Origin: Fluviibacter sp964498255
GTDB taxonomy: Bacteria; Pseudomonadota; Gammaproteobacteria; Burkholderiales; Rhodocyclaceae
NCBI GenBank assembly: GCA_964498255.1
Contig: CAZCGW010000006.1
Location: 37,628 to 101,627, forward strand
DNA length: 64,000 bases
Direction: 5' to 3'
Part shown: positions 17,005 through 26,526 of the stretch, piece by piece
Numbering within the stretch: the stretch's first letter is position 1
How the letters are laid out: every line of letters starts with the position of its first letter
Program-made: the position numbers and the translations under genes
Notes under the pieces: generated by a model
What the model was told of the DNA's origin: nothing
The model's database searches: none
The model's input: only the letters and a program-made list of their open reading frames with translations

Positions 17005-17805
17005 ATGAATCTGAAAGCATTACGCAAGACGTCCCTAGTTTCTACCCTGATTGCAGCTTCTATTCTTTCTGCAGCTGTGCAAGCTGCTCCAGCGGCTGTC
17101 GCCACAGTCAACGGCACAGCTATTCCACAATCGCTGGCCAATCTGCTGGTGAGTGAGCGTGTTGCACAAGGCACAAAAGACACACCAGAACTGCGTAACG
17201 CGGTTCGTGAAGAACTGATCCAACGCGAACTGATTCTGCAAGATGCCAAGAAGGCCGGTATCGGTTCACAAGCAGACATCCAGGCTGCTATGAAGTTGGC
17301 CGAACAAAATGTACTCATTCGTGCCTACATGGCCAATTTTGCACAGAAGCACCCGGTTTCAGATGAACAGCTTAAGCAGGCTTATGCGCAAATCAACGCA
17401 GGCATGGGCAAAGAGGAGTTCAAGACTCGTCACATTCTGGTACCGAGTGAAGCCCAAGCCAAAGACGTCATCAACAAGCTGAATTCGGGAGACAGCTTTG
17501 AATCGCTGGCCAAACAGAACTCAACGGATCCAGGCTCTAAAGATAACGGCGGCGATCTGGGTTGGGCTGCCCCAAGCAACTTTGTGAAGCCGTTTGGTGA
17601 TGCCATGACCAAGCTGGGCAAGGGCAAGTACACGACTGCGCCAGTGAAGTCGGACTTTGGCTGGCACGTGATTCTGGTTGAAGACCGTCGCCCACTGACC
17701 CCGCCACCGTTTGATCAGGTCAAGGGTCAACTGGCTCAAGCGATTCAGGAACAAGAGTTCCAACAGCAAATCGCCAAGCAACGCCAGAGCGCCAAGATTC
17801 AGTAA
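17005..17805 (+). CDS. Periplasmic peptidyl-prolyl cis-trans isomerase (parvulin type)
   Basis: Folding catalyst and chaperone for exported proteins. Signal peptide at residues 1-28 (ends AAVQA-APAA), then a SurA/PrsA-like N-terminal helical region with FxxELIQRELILQDAKKAG, then one parvulin domain (about residues 130-225) with KTRHILVPSEAQA, DPGSKDNGGDLGW and FGWHVILVEDRR, followed by a Gln-rich tail. I prefer the ATG at 17005, preceded by TAGGAAT; an ATG at 16987 would extend the signal peptide by six residues. A strong terminator follows the stop codon. Confidence 0.9.
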   Translation: MNLKALRKTSLVSTLIAASILSAAVQAAPAAVATVNGTAIPQSLANLLVSERVAQGTKDTPELRNAVREELIQRELILQDAKKAGIGSQADIQAAMKLAEQNVLIRAYMANFAQKHPVSDEQLKQAYAQINAGMGKEEFKTRHILVPSEAQAKDVINKLNSGDSFESLAKQNSTDPGSKDNGGDLGWAAPSNFVKPFGDAMTKLGKGKYTTAPVKSDFGWHVILVEDRRPLTPPPFDQVKGQLAQAIQEQEFQQQIAKQRQSAKIQ

Positions 17806-17824
17806 TCTGACTCAGTGCTCAAAT

Positions 17825-17857
17825 AAAACGGGAGGCCTAGGCCTCCCGTTTTTATTT
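17825..17857. terminator. Bidirectional terminator between the parvulin gene and purL
   Basis: A perfect 28-base palindrome (17825-17852; arms begin AAAACGGGAGGCC) with A-run on one side and T-run on the other. It lies 19 bases after the parvulin stop and 20 bases beyond the purL stop on the opposite strand, so it can serve both convergent genes. Confidence 0.9.
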
Positions 17858-17872
17858 AGGCTACGTACAACA

Positions 17873-20800
17873 TCAGCCCAGGGATTTACGTGCGTTGCGG
17901 AACATACGCAGCCATGGGCCATCTTCGCCCCAGACTTCGCCAAACTGGCCCGGATACCACGACATCTGTAGCGTACGGAACGTACGTTCAGGGTGCGGCA
18001 TCATCACCGTGAATCGACCATCCGGTGTGGTCACACCAGCAACACCCTGCGGCGAACCATTCGGGTTAAACGGATAACGCTCGGTGGCTGCACCCTGGCT
18101 ATCGATATAACGCAAGGCTACCGGCACCTTCGCCAGATCGTCCGCTTTGGCAAACTTAGCGCGACCTTCACCATGCGACACGATCACCGGCAGCTTGCTA
18201 CCGTGCATACCGGCCATAAACAACGATGGCGAGTTCGGTACCTCGGCCATTACCAGACGTGCTTCAAACTGCTCGCTCAGGTTGCGTACAAAACGTGGCC
18301 AATGATCGGCACCCGGGATCAGATCCTGCAAGGTACTCATCATCTGGCAGCCATTACAGACACCCAGTGCAAAGCTGTCGCCGCGTTGGAAGAATGCAGA
18401 AAAGCCTTCGCGCAGACGTTCGTTAAACAGAATCGTACGTGCCCAACCCTGGCCAGCACCCAGCACGTCACCATACGAGAAACCACCGCAAGCGGCGAGA
18501 CCAGCAAACTTTTCCAGCGTGACACGGCCGGTGAGCAGATCGCTCATATGCACATCAACAGCGGTGAAGCCGGCACGATCAAACGCCGCCGCCATTTCTA
18601 CCTGGCCGTTAACACCCTGCTCACGCAGAATGGCCACACGTGGGCGAGCGCCACTATTAACAAATGGTGCCGCTACATTTTCTGACGGATCAAAGGACAG
18701 TGCTGCAAACAGACCACGATCTGTGGTGTCCAGAATGCGGTCGTATTCAGCTTGTGCACATGCCGGATTGTCACGTAGCGACTGGATACGGAACGATGTT
18801 TCCGACCAGGCGCGCTGTAGCTCAATGCGCGGCTCGGCAAAGGCCGTTTTTCCCAGATGCGACACACGGATCTCATCGGTCTGGTTCGGATAACCAATCA
18901 CTTCAGAGTAACGCGATAGACCATGTGTGCGCAGACGTGCCATCACTGCTTCGCGATCACTACGACGCACCTGAATCAGTGCACCGAGTTCTTCGCTGAA
19001 CAGTACGCGTAGCAGTTTTTCGTTACGACGGCCTTGCAGAATGCCCGGCTTCTTGTCGTAATCCACGTCCTGATCCATCGGATCAACACAGAGGATATCG
19101 GCATTGATGGTGACACCACAACGCGAGGCAAAAGCCATTTCGGCAGCTGCCGCAAAGAGGCCGCCATCCGAACGGTCGTGATACGCCAGCAGCAAACCAT
19201 CTTCATTCAGTGACTGCACGGCTGCATAGAACGCTTTCAGCTGCTGCGGATCATCCACGTCCGGTGCATCATCACCGGTGGCATCAAACACCTGTGCCAG
19301 CGCAGAGCCCCCCAGACGGTTCTTGCCATTACCGAGGTCAATCAGAATCAGCTCACTATCGGCTTCATCGCGATTCAATTCCGGCGTCAGCGTCTGTGCA
19401 ATATCCGGTACACGGGCAAACGCAGTGACAATCAGTGACAACGGCGACACCACTTCTTGTGGCTTGCCATTCTCATCCCAACGCGTGCGCATGGAGAGCG
19501 AATCCTTACCCACAGGAATGGCCACATCAATGGCCTGACACAACTCGGAAACAGCCTTCACCGTATCGAAGAGACGGGCATCTTCACCGGGCGCACCAGC
19601 AGCTGCCATCCAGTTAGCCGACAGCTTGATATCAGCCATGCTGCTCACGCGCGCAGCTGCCAGATTGGTCAGTGCTTCACCGACTGCCATACGACCCGAT
19701 GCTGGTGCATCAAGGACAGCGACCGGTGTGCGCTCACCCATGGCGTAGGCTTCGCCCAGGCGGGTGTTGTAACCCATTGCCGTTACAGCCACGTCGGCTA
19801 CTGGCACTTGCCATGGACCGACCATCTGGTCGCGGGCCGTCAAACCACCCACACTGCGGTCACCAATGGTGATGAGGAATGATTTATCCGCAACTGATGG
19901 CAAACGCATCACACGGTACGCCGCTTCTTTCAGTTCAATGGCATCAGCATCCAGTGCAGCGGCCTGCTCTGCCGTATGCGTCACATCTCGCGTCATGCGT
20001 GGCGGTTTGCCCAGCAAGGCATGCATCGACATATCGACGGCATGATTGTTGAACAGGCTGTCGCTCACAATCAGTTGGCCTTCCGCCGTGGCCGTACCAA
20101 CAATAGCAAACGGACAACGTTCGCGCTCACAGAGTGCTGCAAAGCGTTCGATATCTTTGGCGGCAATGGCCAGCACATAGCGCTCTTGCGCTTCGTTACA
20201 CCATAGTTCTGCCGGGCTCATACCCGGATCTTCGCTTTGAATGGCACGCAATTCGAAGCGTGCACCGACACCGCCCGAATGCGCCAGCTCCGGCATGGCG
20301 TTCGACAGGCCGCCAGCGCCGACATCGTGTGCGGAAAGAATCGGATTGCCGGCACCCATCTGCCAGCAGCGATCAATCACTTCCTGGGCGCGGCGTTCGA
20401 TTTCCGGATTGCCCCGTTGTACTGACGCAAAATCCAGATCGGCCTGATTGCTACCGGAGGCCATCGACGAAGCGGCGCCACCGCCCAGACCAATCAACAT
20501 GCCCGGGCCACCCAGCTGCACAAACAGCGTGCCCGGCTCGAAGCTTTCCTGCTTGAAAGACTGACCCGCCTGAATAGAACCCACGCCACCGGCAATCATG
20601 ATGGGCTTGTGATAACCGTGAACGGTATCGCCCACCACTTGCTCATAGGTACGGAAGTAACCGGCCAGATTTGGACGACCAAATTCGTTATTGAATGCGG
20701 CGGCACCAATCGGGCCTTCGATCATGATGTCCAGCGCGCTGGCGATACGATCCGGCTTACTGGCCGGGCGCTCCCAAGGTTGCTTGGCATCCGGCAGATT

Positions 20801-21820
20801 CAGATTCGAGACGGTAAAGCCACAAAGGCCTGCCTTCGGCTTGGAGCCACGGCCCGTTGCACCTTCATCACGGATCTCACCGCCCGAACCCGTGGCAGCA
20901 CCCGGGAATGGCGAAATCGCCGTAGGGTGATTGTGCGTCTCTACCTTGGCCAGATAGTGCGTCAATTCATTATTAAACGCATAGGTGCCATCAGCGGCCG
21001 GATAGAAGCGCTCGACTTCAGCGCCTTCCATAATGGCGGCGTTATCGGAGTAGGCAACCACGGTGCCTTGCGGTGTTTTATTGTGCGTATCGCGGATCAT
21101 GCCGAACAGCGACTTGGCTTCAGCCACGCCGTCGATAATCCAGTCGGCATTAAAAATCTTGTGGCGGCAGTGCTCTGAGTTGGCCTGCGCAAACATCATC
21201 AGTTCCACATCGGTCGGGTTGCGCCCGGCCTCTGTGAAAATGTTCATCAGGTATTCGACTTCATCATCCGACAGTGCCAGACCCATGTCGCGGTTGGCAG
21301 TTTCCAGTGCCGGGCGGCCACCCAGCAAGATATCAACCGTCGCCAGCGGGCGCGGTGCGACATGATCAAACAAGGCATGTGCAGCCTGTACGGTATCTAG
21401 TACTGTTTCAATCATGCGGTCATGCAATAGCGCTGCTAGCGCAGTGCGCTCGGCAGCCGAAGGAGTTTTCTTGCCAGCGACTGGCTGAAAGCGAATGACG
21501 CGTTCAACACGGACCACATTAGCCAAACCACAGTGACGCAGAATATCGGTGGCCTTGGATGACCAGGGAGAAATCGTGCCCAGACGTGGCGCCACGATAA
21601 ATGCACCCGCCAGTTCTTCTGCAACGCCTGATGCTTCCAGCACGGCACTAAGTCGTTCAGTCTCGGCGGTATCAAGCGGCGCCGACAATTCGACCAGATA
21701 GAGATAGTCGCTCTCGATCCCGGTAATTGCCGGCCAGGCCGTCTTCAGTTTTTCCAGCAAACGTTGGGTGCGGAATTCGGAAAGTGCGGCAGCACCACGG
21801 AGAGCAATCACAGACGACAT
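17873..21820 (-). CDS. purL: Phosphoribosylformylglycinamidine synthase
   Basis: Fourth step of purine synthesis: ATP-dependent amidation of FGAR with glutamine. The 1315-residue single chain is the large proteobacterial form: PurS-like N-terminus, FGAM synthase domains with MFAQANSEHCRHKIFNADW, KVETHNHPTAISP, GGVGSIQ and SAHDVGAGGLSNA, and a C-terminal class I glutaminase with the nucleophile in LGVCNGCQMMS and the His in MPHPERTF. I start at the ATG at 21820 (MSSVIALRGAAALS), which matches the family; the open frame extends 19 codons further. The pre-gene region has a TATAAT box. Confidence 0.97.
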   Translation of the reverse strand: MSSVIALRGAAALSEFRTQRLLEKLKTAWPAITGIESDYLYLVELSAPLDTAETERLSAVLEASGVAEELAGAFIVAPRLGTISPWSSKATDILRHCGLANVVRVERVIRFQPVAGKKTPSAAERTALAALLHDRMIETVLDTVQAAHALFDHVAPRPLATVDILLGGRPALETANRDMGLALSDDEVEYLMNIFTEAGRNPTDVELMMFAQANSEHCRHKIFNADWIIDGVAEAKSLFGMIRDTHNKTPQGTVVAYSDNAAIMEGAEVERFYPAADGTYAFNNELTHYLAKVETHNHPTAISPFPGAATGSGGEIRDEGATGRGSKPKAGLCGFTVSNLNLPDAKQPWERPASKPDRIASALDIMIEGPIGAAAFNNEFGRPNLAGYFRTYEQVVGDTVHGYHKPIMIAGGVGSIQAGQSFKQESFEPGTLFVQLGGPGMLIGLGGGAASSMASGSNQADLDFASVQRGNPEIERRAQEVIDRCWQMGAGNPILSAHDVGAGGLSNAMPELAHSGGVGARFELRAIQSEDPGMSPAELWCNEAQERYVLAIAAKDIERFAALCERERCPFAIVGTATAEGQLIVSDSLFNNHAVDMSMHALLGKPPRMTRDVTHTAEQAAALDADAIELKEAAYRVMRLPSVADKSFLITIGDRSVGGLTARDQMVGPWQVPVADVAVTAMGYNTRLGEAYAMGERTPVAVLDAPASGRMAVGEALTNLAAARVSSMADIKLSANWMAAAGAPGEDARLFDTVKAVSELCQAIDVAIPVGKDSLSMRTRWDENGKPQEVVSPLSLIVTAFARVPDIAQTLTPELNRDEADSELILIDLGNGKNRLGGSALAQVFDATGDDAPDVDDPQQLKAFYAAVQSLNEDGLLLAYHDRSDGGLFAAAAEMAFASRCGVTINADILCVDPMDQDVDYDKKPGILQGRRNEKLLRVLFSEELGALIQVRRSDREAVMARLRTHGLSRYSEVIGYPNQTDEIRVSHLGKTAFAEPRIELQRAWSETSFRIQSLRDNPACAQAEYDRILDTTDRGLFAALSFDPSENVAAPFVNSGARPRVAILREQGVNGQVEMAAAFDRAGFTAVDVHMSDLLTGRVTLEKFAGLAACGGFSYGDVLGAGQGWARTILFNERLREGFSAFFQRGDSFALGVCNGCQMMSTLQDLIPGADHWPRFVRNLSEQFEARLVMAEVPNSPSLFMAGMHGSKLPVIVSHGEGRAKFAKADDLAKVPVALRYIDSQGAATERYPFNPNGSPQGVAGVTTPDGRFTVMMPHPERTFRTLQMSWYPGQFGEVWGEDGPWLRMFRNARKSLG

Positions 21821-21912
21821 GAGCAAGACCCAGATAACCGGCAAAACGCAATGCTTAGGCAAAAAATAGCCCGTCACTTGCGTGCAACCGAAGAGACTAA
21901 AAAGAAGGTTGA

Positions 21913-21918
21913 ATTATA
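21913..21918 (-). promoter_or_regulatory. -10 box of the purL promoter
   Basis: ATTATA on the plus strand reads TATAAT on the minus strand, a perfect sigma-70 -10 hexamer, about 93 bases upstream of the purL ATG. The -35 region around 21936-21941 is poor. No PurR-type operator was recognised. Confidence 0.5.
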
Positions 21919-22022
21919 GCGGAGAGCCCCCTGTGGCAGGATAAAATAAGGCTTTATCACTGACCGGCGGCAAAACCGTGGATTCAGCCCAATTGCACTC
22001 TTTTGAATCAAATCCAGGCCTT

Positions 22023-23525
22023 ATGCGCACCCATTTGCTCACCATTCAGGGCATTCGGACGGTTGAGCAGGCGTTTCAGACACAGAACCCGGGCCTATCT
22101 CTCATGGCGCGCGCCGGAGAAGCCGCTGCGGAATGGGTACGCGAACTCACTGGCGACCGACCCGACCCGATTCTCGTTCTGGTAGGGCCAGGTAATAACG
22201 GGGGCGATGCCCTAGTTTGCGCCCGGGAGCTTATGGCACTGGGCTATGGCTGTATCTGCATCGGCCAACCCGCTACCGAACGCACCCCTACCGATGCCAA
22301 AGCCGCCCACGCCGAATTTATTGCTGCTGGCGGCGTATTGCATGCGGATATCCCCGAAACCACCGGTTACCGCTTCAGCCTGATTATTGATGGACTCTTT
22401 GGGATTGGCCTGAACCAGCCTATGGTTGCCCCCTATGCAGACTGGGTAGAAACAGCCAATACGCTCAGCCTGCTCGATGACATCCCGCTACTGGCACTTG
22501 ACATTGCCTCCGGTCTCAACAGCGATACCGGCTATGCGCAGGCACTCTGCATCACGGCCACGCATACCATCACCTTTATTGCCGACAAACCCGGCTTATT
22601 CACTGGAGATGGCCCAGACCATAGCGGTGAAGTACAGGTCTGCACGCTGGATATCGACCCCTCACTACTGACAGCGGCACCCGACGATACAGGTCACCTG
22701 AATGATCCTGATCTCTGGGCAGACGATCTACCGCAACGTGCGCTTAATGCCAATAAAGGCGATGCAGGCAGTGCGGGATTATTAGGTGGCTCGCCGTCTA
22801 TGACCGGCGCACTCATTCTTGCCGCCCGCAGCGCTCTGCATAGCGGTGCCGGACGCGTTTATGCCGCAGCCCTAGGTAATGCACAAACCGGTGCCCCCAC
22901 GCTGGATCCGCTGCAACCGGAAATCATGTTCCGCGATCCGGCCGCACTACGCGAAGCCCCTCTCACCGCCCTCGGTGTCGGCCCGGGGCTGGGACGTTCC
23001 GATGATTCCCGTGCAGTGCTTGCCAGCGCCCTGGATTTTGAAGGGCCGCTGGTACTGGATGCTGATGCCCTCATACTCTTACCCGGTCTGATTGACGCGG
23101 TAACGGAGCGCCATGCACCAACCCTACTCACACCGCACCCCGGTGAAGCAGCTGCGTTACTGGGTACGGATATTCCTGCCATTGAGTCAGACCGCATTAA
23201 AGCAACACGGGACATTGCAGCTAAATACCATGCAACGGTCGTGCTCAAAGGCTGCGGCAGCATTATTGCCACACCCGATGGCCGTTGGTGGATTAACACC
23301 ACCGGCAACCCCGGCATGGCCACCGCCGGCATGGGCGATGTACTGACCGGCATTACTACCGCCTTACTCGCGCAGGGCATGGCACCCGAACAGGCACTCT
23401 GCGCCGCCGTCTGGCTACATGGTGCTGCGAGCGATGTCTGTCTCGAATCTGGTGAGGGGCCATTAGGTCTCACCGCCAGCGAAGTCATTCTTGCCGCCCG
23501 TACTTTATTGAACTCCCTGATCTGA
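22023..23525 (+). CDS. nnr: Bifunctional NAD(P)H-hydrate repair enzyme
   Basis: Repairs hydrated NAD(P)H: the N-terminal YjeF domain (residues about 1-210) epimerises NAD(P)HX and the C-terminal ribokinase-like domain (about 225-495) dehydrates it. Seen are GPGNNGGDALVCARELM, DGLFGIGLNQP and LALDIASGLNSDTG in the first, and LLGGSPSMTGALILAARSAL, LTPHPGEAAALLG and TGNPGMATAGMGDVLTG in the second. The ATG at 22023 fits family starts (HLLTIQGIRTVEQ); a GTG at 21978 would add 15 residues. nadC begins one base after its stop codon, pairing NAD repair with NAD synthesis. Confidence 0.93.
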   Translation: MRTHLLTIQGIRTVEQAFQTQNPGLSLMARAGEAAAEWVRELTGDRPDPILVLVGPGNNGGDALVCARELMALGYGCICIGQPATERTPTDAKAAHAEFIAAGGVLHADIPETTGYRFSLIIDGLFGIGLNQPMVAPYADWVETANTLSLLDDIPLLALDIASGLNSDTGYAQALCITATHTITFIADKPGLFTGDGPDHSGEVQVCTLDIDPSLLTAAPDDTGHLNDPDLWADDLPQRALNANKGDAGSAGLLGGSPSMTGALILAARSALHSGAGRVYAAALGNAQTGAPTLDPLQPEIMFRDPAALREAPLTALGVGPGLGRSDDSRAVLASALDFEGPLVLDADALILLPGLIDAVTERHAPTLLTPHPGEAAALLGTDIPAIESDRIKATRDIAAKYHATVVLKGCGSIIATPDGRWWINTTGNPGMATAGMGDVLTGITTALLAQGMAPEQALCAAVWLHGAASDVCLESGEGPLGLTASEVILAARTLLNSLI

Positions 23526-23526
23526 T

Positions 23527-24423
23527 ATGACTATTCCAGACTTCCCTATAGCGCTTGCCCCGGAAATCGCCCGTAACGTCAGCGCCGCCCTCGCCGAAGA
23601 TATTGGTGCTGGTGACCTCACAGCAGAACTGGTGCCTGCGAGCAACAGCAGCATTGCAACGGTGATCGTGCGTGAACCCGCCGTCATTTGCGGCATCCCC
23701 TGGTTTAACCGTTGTTTTGCCGAGATTGATGCCAGCATCCAAATCAACTGGCTGGTCAAAGAAGGTGATCATGTCGGACCAGACACCCTACTCTGTGAGA
23801 TTCACGGCAAATCACGTGCCCTGCTTTCGGGCGAACGAGCTGCCCTGAATTTTCTGCAACTACTCTCTGGCGTTGCCACACGTGCAGCCACTTTCGTGGA
23901 CACCATCAAAGGTACCAAAGCACAGATCGTCGATACCCGCAAAACCATTCCCGGCCTACGTTTCGCGCAGAAATATGCCGTTCGTGTCGGCGGTGGTGGC
24001 AACCATCGCCTTGCCCTATGGGATGCCATTCTGATTAAAGAAAACCACATCCTTGCGGCCGGAGGCATTACGTCGGCGGTTAAAGCGGCCAAGGCAGTTG
24101 CCGATCAGCACAAAGATCGCTGCCGCTTTATTCAGGTAGAGGTTGAATCGATTGCTGAACTGGATGAAGCACTCGCCGCTGGGGCCGACTTCTTGTTACT
24201 CGACAACTTCGATCTGGCCATGATGCGTGAAGGCGTTGCCCATCGCAATGCCTGGGCTACAAAAACCGGCACCCAGGCAAAACTCGAAGCATCCGGTGGC
24301 GTCAGCCTGGATACGGTGCGCGCCATTGCCGAAACCGGCGTCGATCGGATCTCGATTGGTGGCCTCACCAAAGACGTCCGCGCTATTGATCTCTCGATGC
24401 GCTTTAAAGACGCACCCGTTTAA
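23527..24423 (+). CDS. nadC: Nicotinate-nucleotide pyrophosphorylase (carboxylating)
   Basis: Makes nicotinate mononucleotide from quinolinate and PRPP in de novo NAD synthesis. The 298 residues contain ALAEDIGAGDLTAELVP, ERAALNFLQLLSGVAT, DTRKTIPGLR, VGGGGNHRLALWDAILIKENH and LEASGGVSLDTVRAIAETGVDRISIGGLTK, covering the active-site basic residues of QPRTase. Length is usual. It shares a transcript with nnr by spacing. Confidence 0.96.
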   Translation: MTIPDFPIALAPEIARNVSAALAEDIGAGDLTAELVPASNSSIATVIVREPAVICGIPWFNRCFAEIDASIQINWLVKEGDHVGPDTLLCEIHGKSRALLSGERAALNFLQLLSGVATRAATFVDTIKGTKAQIVDTRKTIPGLRFAQKYAVRVGGGGNHRLALWDAILIKENHILAAGGITSAVKAAKAVADQHKDRCRFIQVEVESIAELDEALAAGADFLLLDNFDLAMMREGVAHRNAWATKTGTQAKLEASGGVSLDTVRAIAETGVDRISIGGLTKDVRAIDLSMRFKDAPV

Positions 24424-24452
24424 TTTTTAAAACACCGCTCACAGGAAACACC

Positions 24453-24830
24453 ATGTCGAATGCACCAAACGACCTCCGATACTCTGCCGAACACCAATGG
24501 GCACGCCGTGACGATAGCGGCACCATCACCGTAGGCATTACTGATCACGCACAGGAAACCCTGGGCGATCTGGTCTTTGTGCAACTCCCGGAAGTGGGCG
24601 CCGAAGTGACTGCGGGCAAAGAAGTGGCCACCGTAGAATCGGTTAAAACCGCCTCGGACGTCTTCGCGCCCATGAGCGGCAAGATTATTGCCATTAACGA
24701 GGCTGCTGCGGACGCACCCGAAAGCATTAACGAAGATGCCTACAGCGCCTGGCTCTTCAAGATTCAGCCGAGCAACCCGGCTGAATACGATGCACTAATG
24801 ACGGCAGATGCTTATCTGGCTGCCAATTAA
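24453..24830 (+). CDS. gcvH: Glycine cleavage system H protein
   Basis: Lipoyl carrier protein that shuttles the aminomethyl group of glycine; lipoylated H protein can also feed lipoate to other complexes. The 125 residues hold HQWARRDDSGTITVGITDHAQETLGDLVFVQLP and the lipoylation site ESVKTASDVFAP (Lys near residue 65), with the usual C-terminal helix. AGGAAA precedes the ATG. Unlike the common gcvT-H-P operon, no T or P protein gene lies nearby. Its stop overlaps the stop of the convergent FUSC gene by 4 bases. Confidence 0.95.
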   Translation: MSNAPNDLRYSAEHQWARRDDSGTITVGITDHAQETLGDLVFVQLPEVGAEVTAGKEVATVESVKTASDVFAPMSGKIIAINEAAADAPESINEDAYSAWLFKIQPSNPAEYDALMTADAYLAAN

Positions 24831-25642
24831 AAAGTAGTCGCTGACGCTCGGGCTAGCTTGACGGTTGTCACGTTTAGCAACTGCTCAATCCGGCGCATAA
24901 CCACTGTAGGCTCATCAATCAGCAGATGTACTGCGCGCCTGTTCAGCAAGGCAACTTTTCTAGCGTACTGCAATACGGCGCTATTGTCAGTGCCCAACGT
25001 TTGGTGCGCCGTTTCAAGATAACTTTTAAGCGCGCTGGTATTTGCTGCAATATCCGCCGCGCATTTATAGGCGCTGGACAACGTAGGATTGGCCACATAT
25101 TCCTGCAAGGTCTTTTGCAGCTTCCCGAGCGTTTCAGCACTCTCTTCATACAGTTCAAGATTTGAATTGCTATTGCCGAATACAAACCGTTGCATCAGAA
25201 GAAAAATCAGCACTCCCACAAAAACCCCCATTGCCCGATCTACCAGAAACATCACCGGGGTTAAACTTGTGTAGGGCATATTCATGTAGCTGAAACCTAG
25301 GCAGGTAGCCAGGGTAATCATAATGATGAAGTGCCGATACGACTTGGTCGCCATGAATCCGACAATGAAGCCAACAATCACGCCCAGCACCGGAAAATGT
25401 GATGGGTTAAATTTCAGGTAATACTCAACAGCACAGGTAATAACCAGCCCAATGAGTGTCCCCAAGAAACGAAACTGTGCTTTTTGCACACTCAGAAACG
25501 TACTAAATGGTGCAGCGACTGCAGTCGTTGAAATGACGACCCAGATACCATGCTGCCAGTTGGTTAACTGATAAAACAGAAAAGAGACCGCTATCAGCAT
25601 AGTGATCTGGCTAGCGCGATTTCGGGTAGCTAGGCTTTGCAT
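24827..25642 (-). CDS. FUSC-family efflux membrane protein, C-terminal-half homologue
   Basis: The 271-residue protein has about five or six membrane segments in residues 10-165 followed by a cytoplasmic helical region. This is one FUSC/aromatic-acid exporter repeat (AaeB/YccS type). Such pumps normally have two repeats in one chain of about 650-700 residues; here the second repeat is a separate gene. Its ATG lies inside the last codons of the upstream half (13-base overlap), so both are probably translated together and assemble as a heteromer. A frameshift in one ancestral gene is the alternative. HlyD and outer-membrane factor genes upstream complete a tripartite exporter. Confidence 0.75.
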   Translation of the reverse strand: MQSLATRNRASQITMLIAVSFLFYQLTNWQHGIWVVISTTAVAAPFSTFLSVQKAQFRFLGTLIGLVITCAVEYYLKFNPSHFPVLGVIVGFIVGFMATKSYRHFIIMITLATCLGFSYMNMPYTSLTPVMFLVDRAMGVFVGVLIFLLMQRFVFGNSNSNLELYEESAETLGKLQKTLQEYVANPTLSSAYKCAADIAANTSALKSYLETAHQTLGTDNSAVLQYARKVALLNRRAVHLLIDEPTVVMRRIEQLLNVTTVKLARASATTF

Positions 25643-26526
25643 TGGTTATAGCCGACCACAAGGTTTGCAAACATGGTGTATGCAGCAGCATTTATTGCTT
25701 TAAGACGTTGCGCATTAACGCTATTCAGTGGGCATTCCACGTTAGCCTGAATGGCGACAATCAGTTCGGAAAGAACCGATCTGCCAAGCACTTGCGCTTC
25801 AGCATTCAATCCCGCAGAGCGCATGAACTCATTCTGAAAATGAATAATAGCTTCGTACAGTATGCGATAGCGTTCTGGAAGCAATGATAGTCGGCTATGA
25901 ATCACAGAGAGCGCCGCCAGAACGCCAGGGTTACTATTTTTGTAATCCTTGTTACCCACATTAACGACATCAGACTCCAGAATGCGAATGAACGCGCTCT
26001 TGAAGATATTCGTCGTCAAATCTGGAAAGAACAGGATCGTGATTACGCCTGCCAACCCGAAAGCGAAAAAATATAAATAGCTATTGGCAGCCGCCGTAAA
26101 ATCCGTTGCACCACCACTCGAACTCACAATACCGAACATGATCATCAGAGAGGGGATAACTGCCGCCTTTGGGTTTGCCACCATGAAGCGCAAAGACAGA
26201 TAGCTAAAAGCCATGACCAAGGCAAATAACCCCCATCTGAAATAAGAGAACATCTGAAAAATAATCATCGAAGATGCGAGCAGAAAAACAATGCCGACGA
26301 AGCTAGCCACTTTCTTGGCTCGAGTCGGCAGAGGCAGCACTTCCGATGCCAAGGTACCGATCAGCGTAATCATCATGAACATGGTCGGCGACTGCGGTTT
26401 CAAAACAAAGCCGTTCAGCAGAAACAATAAAATGGTTGCCGCGCCGACCTTCAACGAGAGAAGTCGACAAACCCAGAACGGATCATAGGCGTCGAGGTAT
26501 TTATTACTAACGCTGTATACGGACAT
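25630..26526 (-). CDS. FUSC-family efflux membrane protein, N-terminal-half homologue
   Basis: 298 residues: a short cytoplasmic start (DAYDPFWVCRLLSLKVGAAT), six hydrophobic segments (about residues 27-175), then a soluble helical region with FPDLTTNIFKSAFIRILE and NEFMRSAGLNA. This matches the first repeat of FUSC/AaeB-type exporters for aromatic acids and similar compounds. It overlaps the HlyD gene by 20 bases and the second half by 13, so four genes form one operon. The reading frame ends cleanly with TAG just after the downstream ATG. Confidence 0.75.
   Translation of the reverse strand: MSVYSVSNKYLDAYDPFWVCRLLSLKVGAATILLFLLNGFVLKPQSPTMFMMITLIGTLASEVLPLPTRAKKVASFVGIVFLLASSMIIFQMFSYFRWGLFALVMAFSYLSLRFMVANPKAAVIPSLMIMFGIVSSSGGATDFTAAANSYLYFFAFGLAGVITILFFPDLTTNIFKSAFIRILESDVVNVGNKDYKNSNPGVLAALSVIHSRLSLLPERYRILYEAIIHFQNEFMRSAGLNAEAQVLGRSVLSELIVAIQANVECPLNSVNAQRLKAINAAAYTMFANLVVGYNQCKA

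Noticed and set aside
17993..21178. Several plus-strand frames of up to 230 codons opposite purL
   Set aside because: All lie inside the continuous PurL reading frame with all its motifs intact.
21821..22022. PurR operator in the purL/nnr spacer
   Set aside because: No convincing match to the ACGCAAACGTTTTCGT-type operator; only a TATAAT box is supported.
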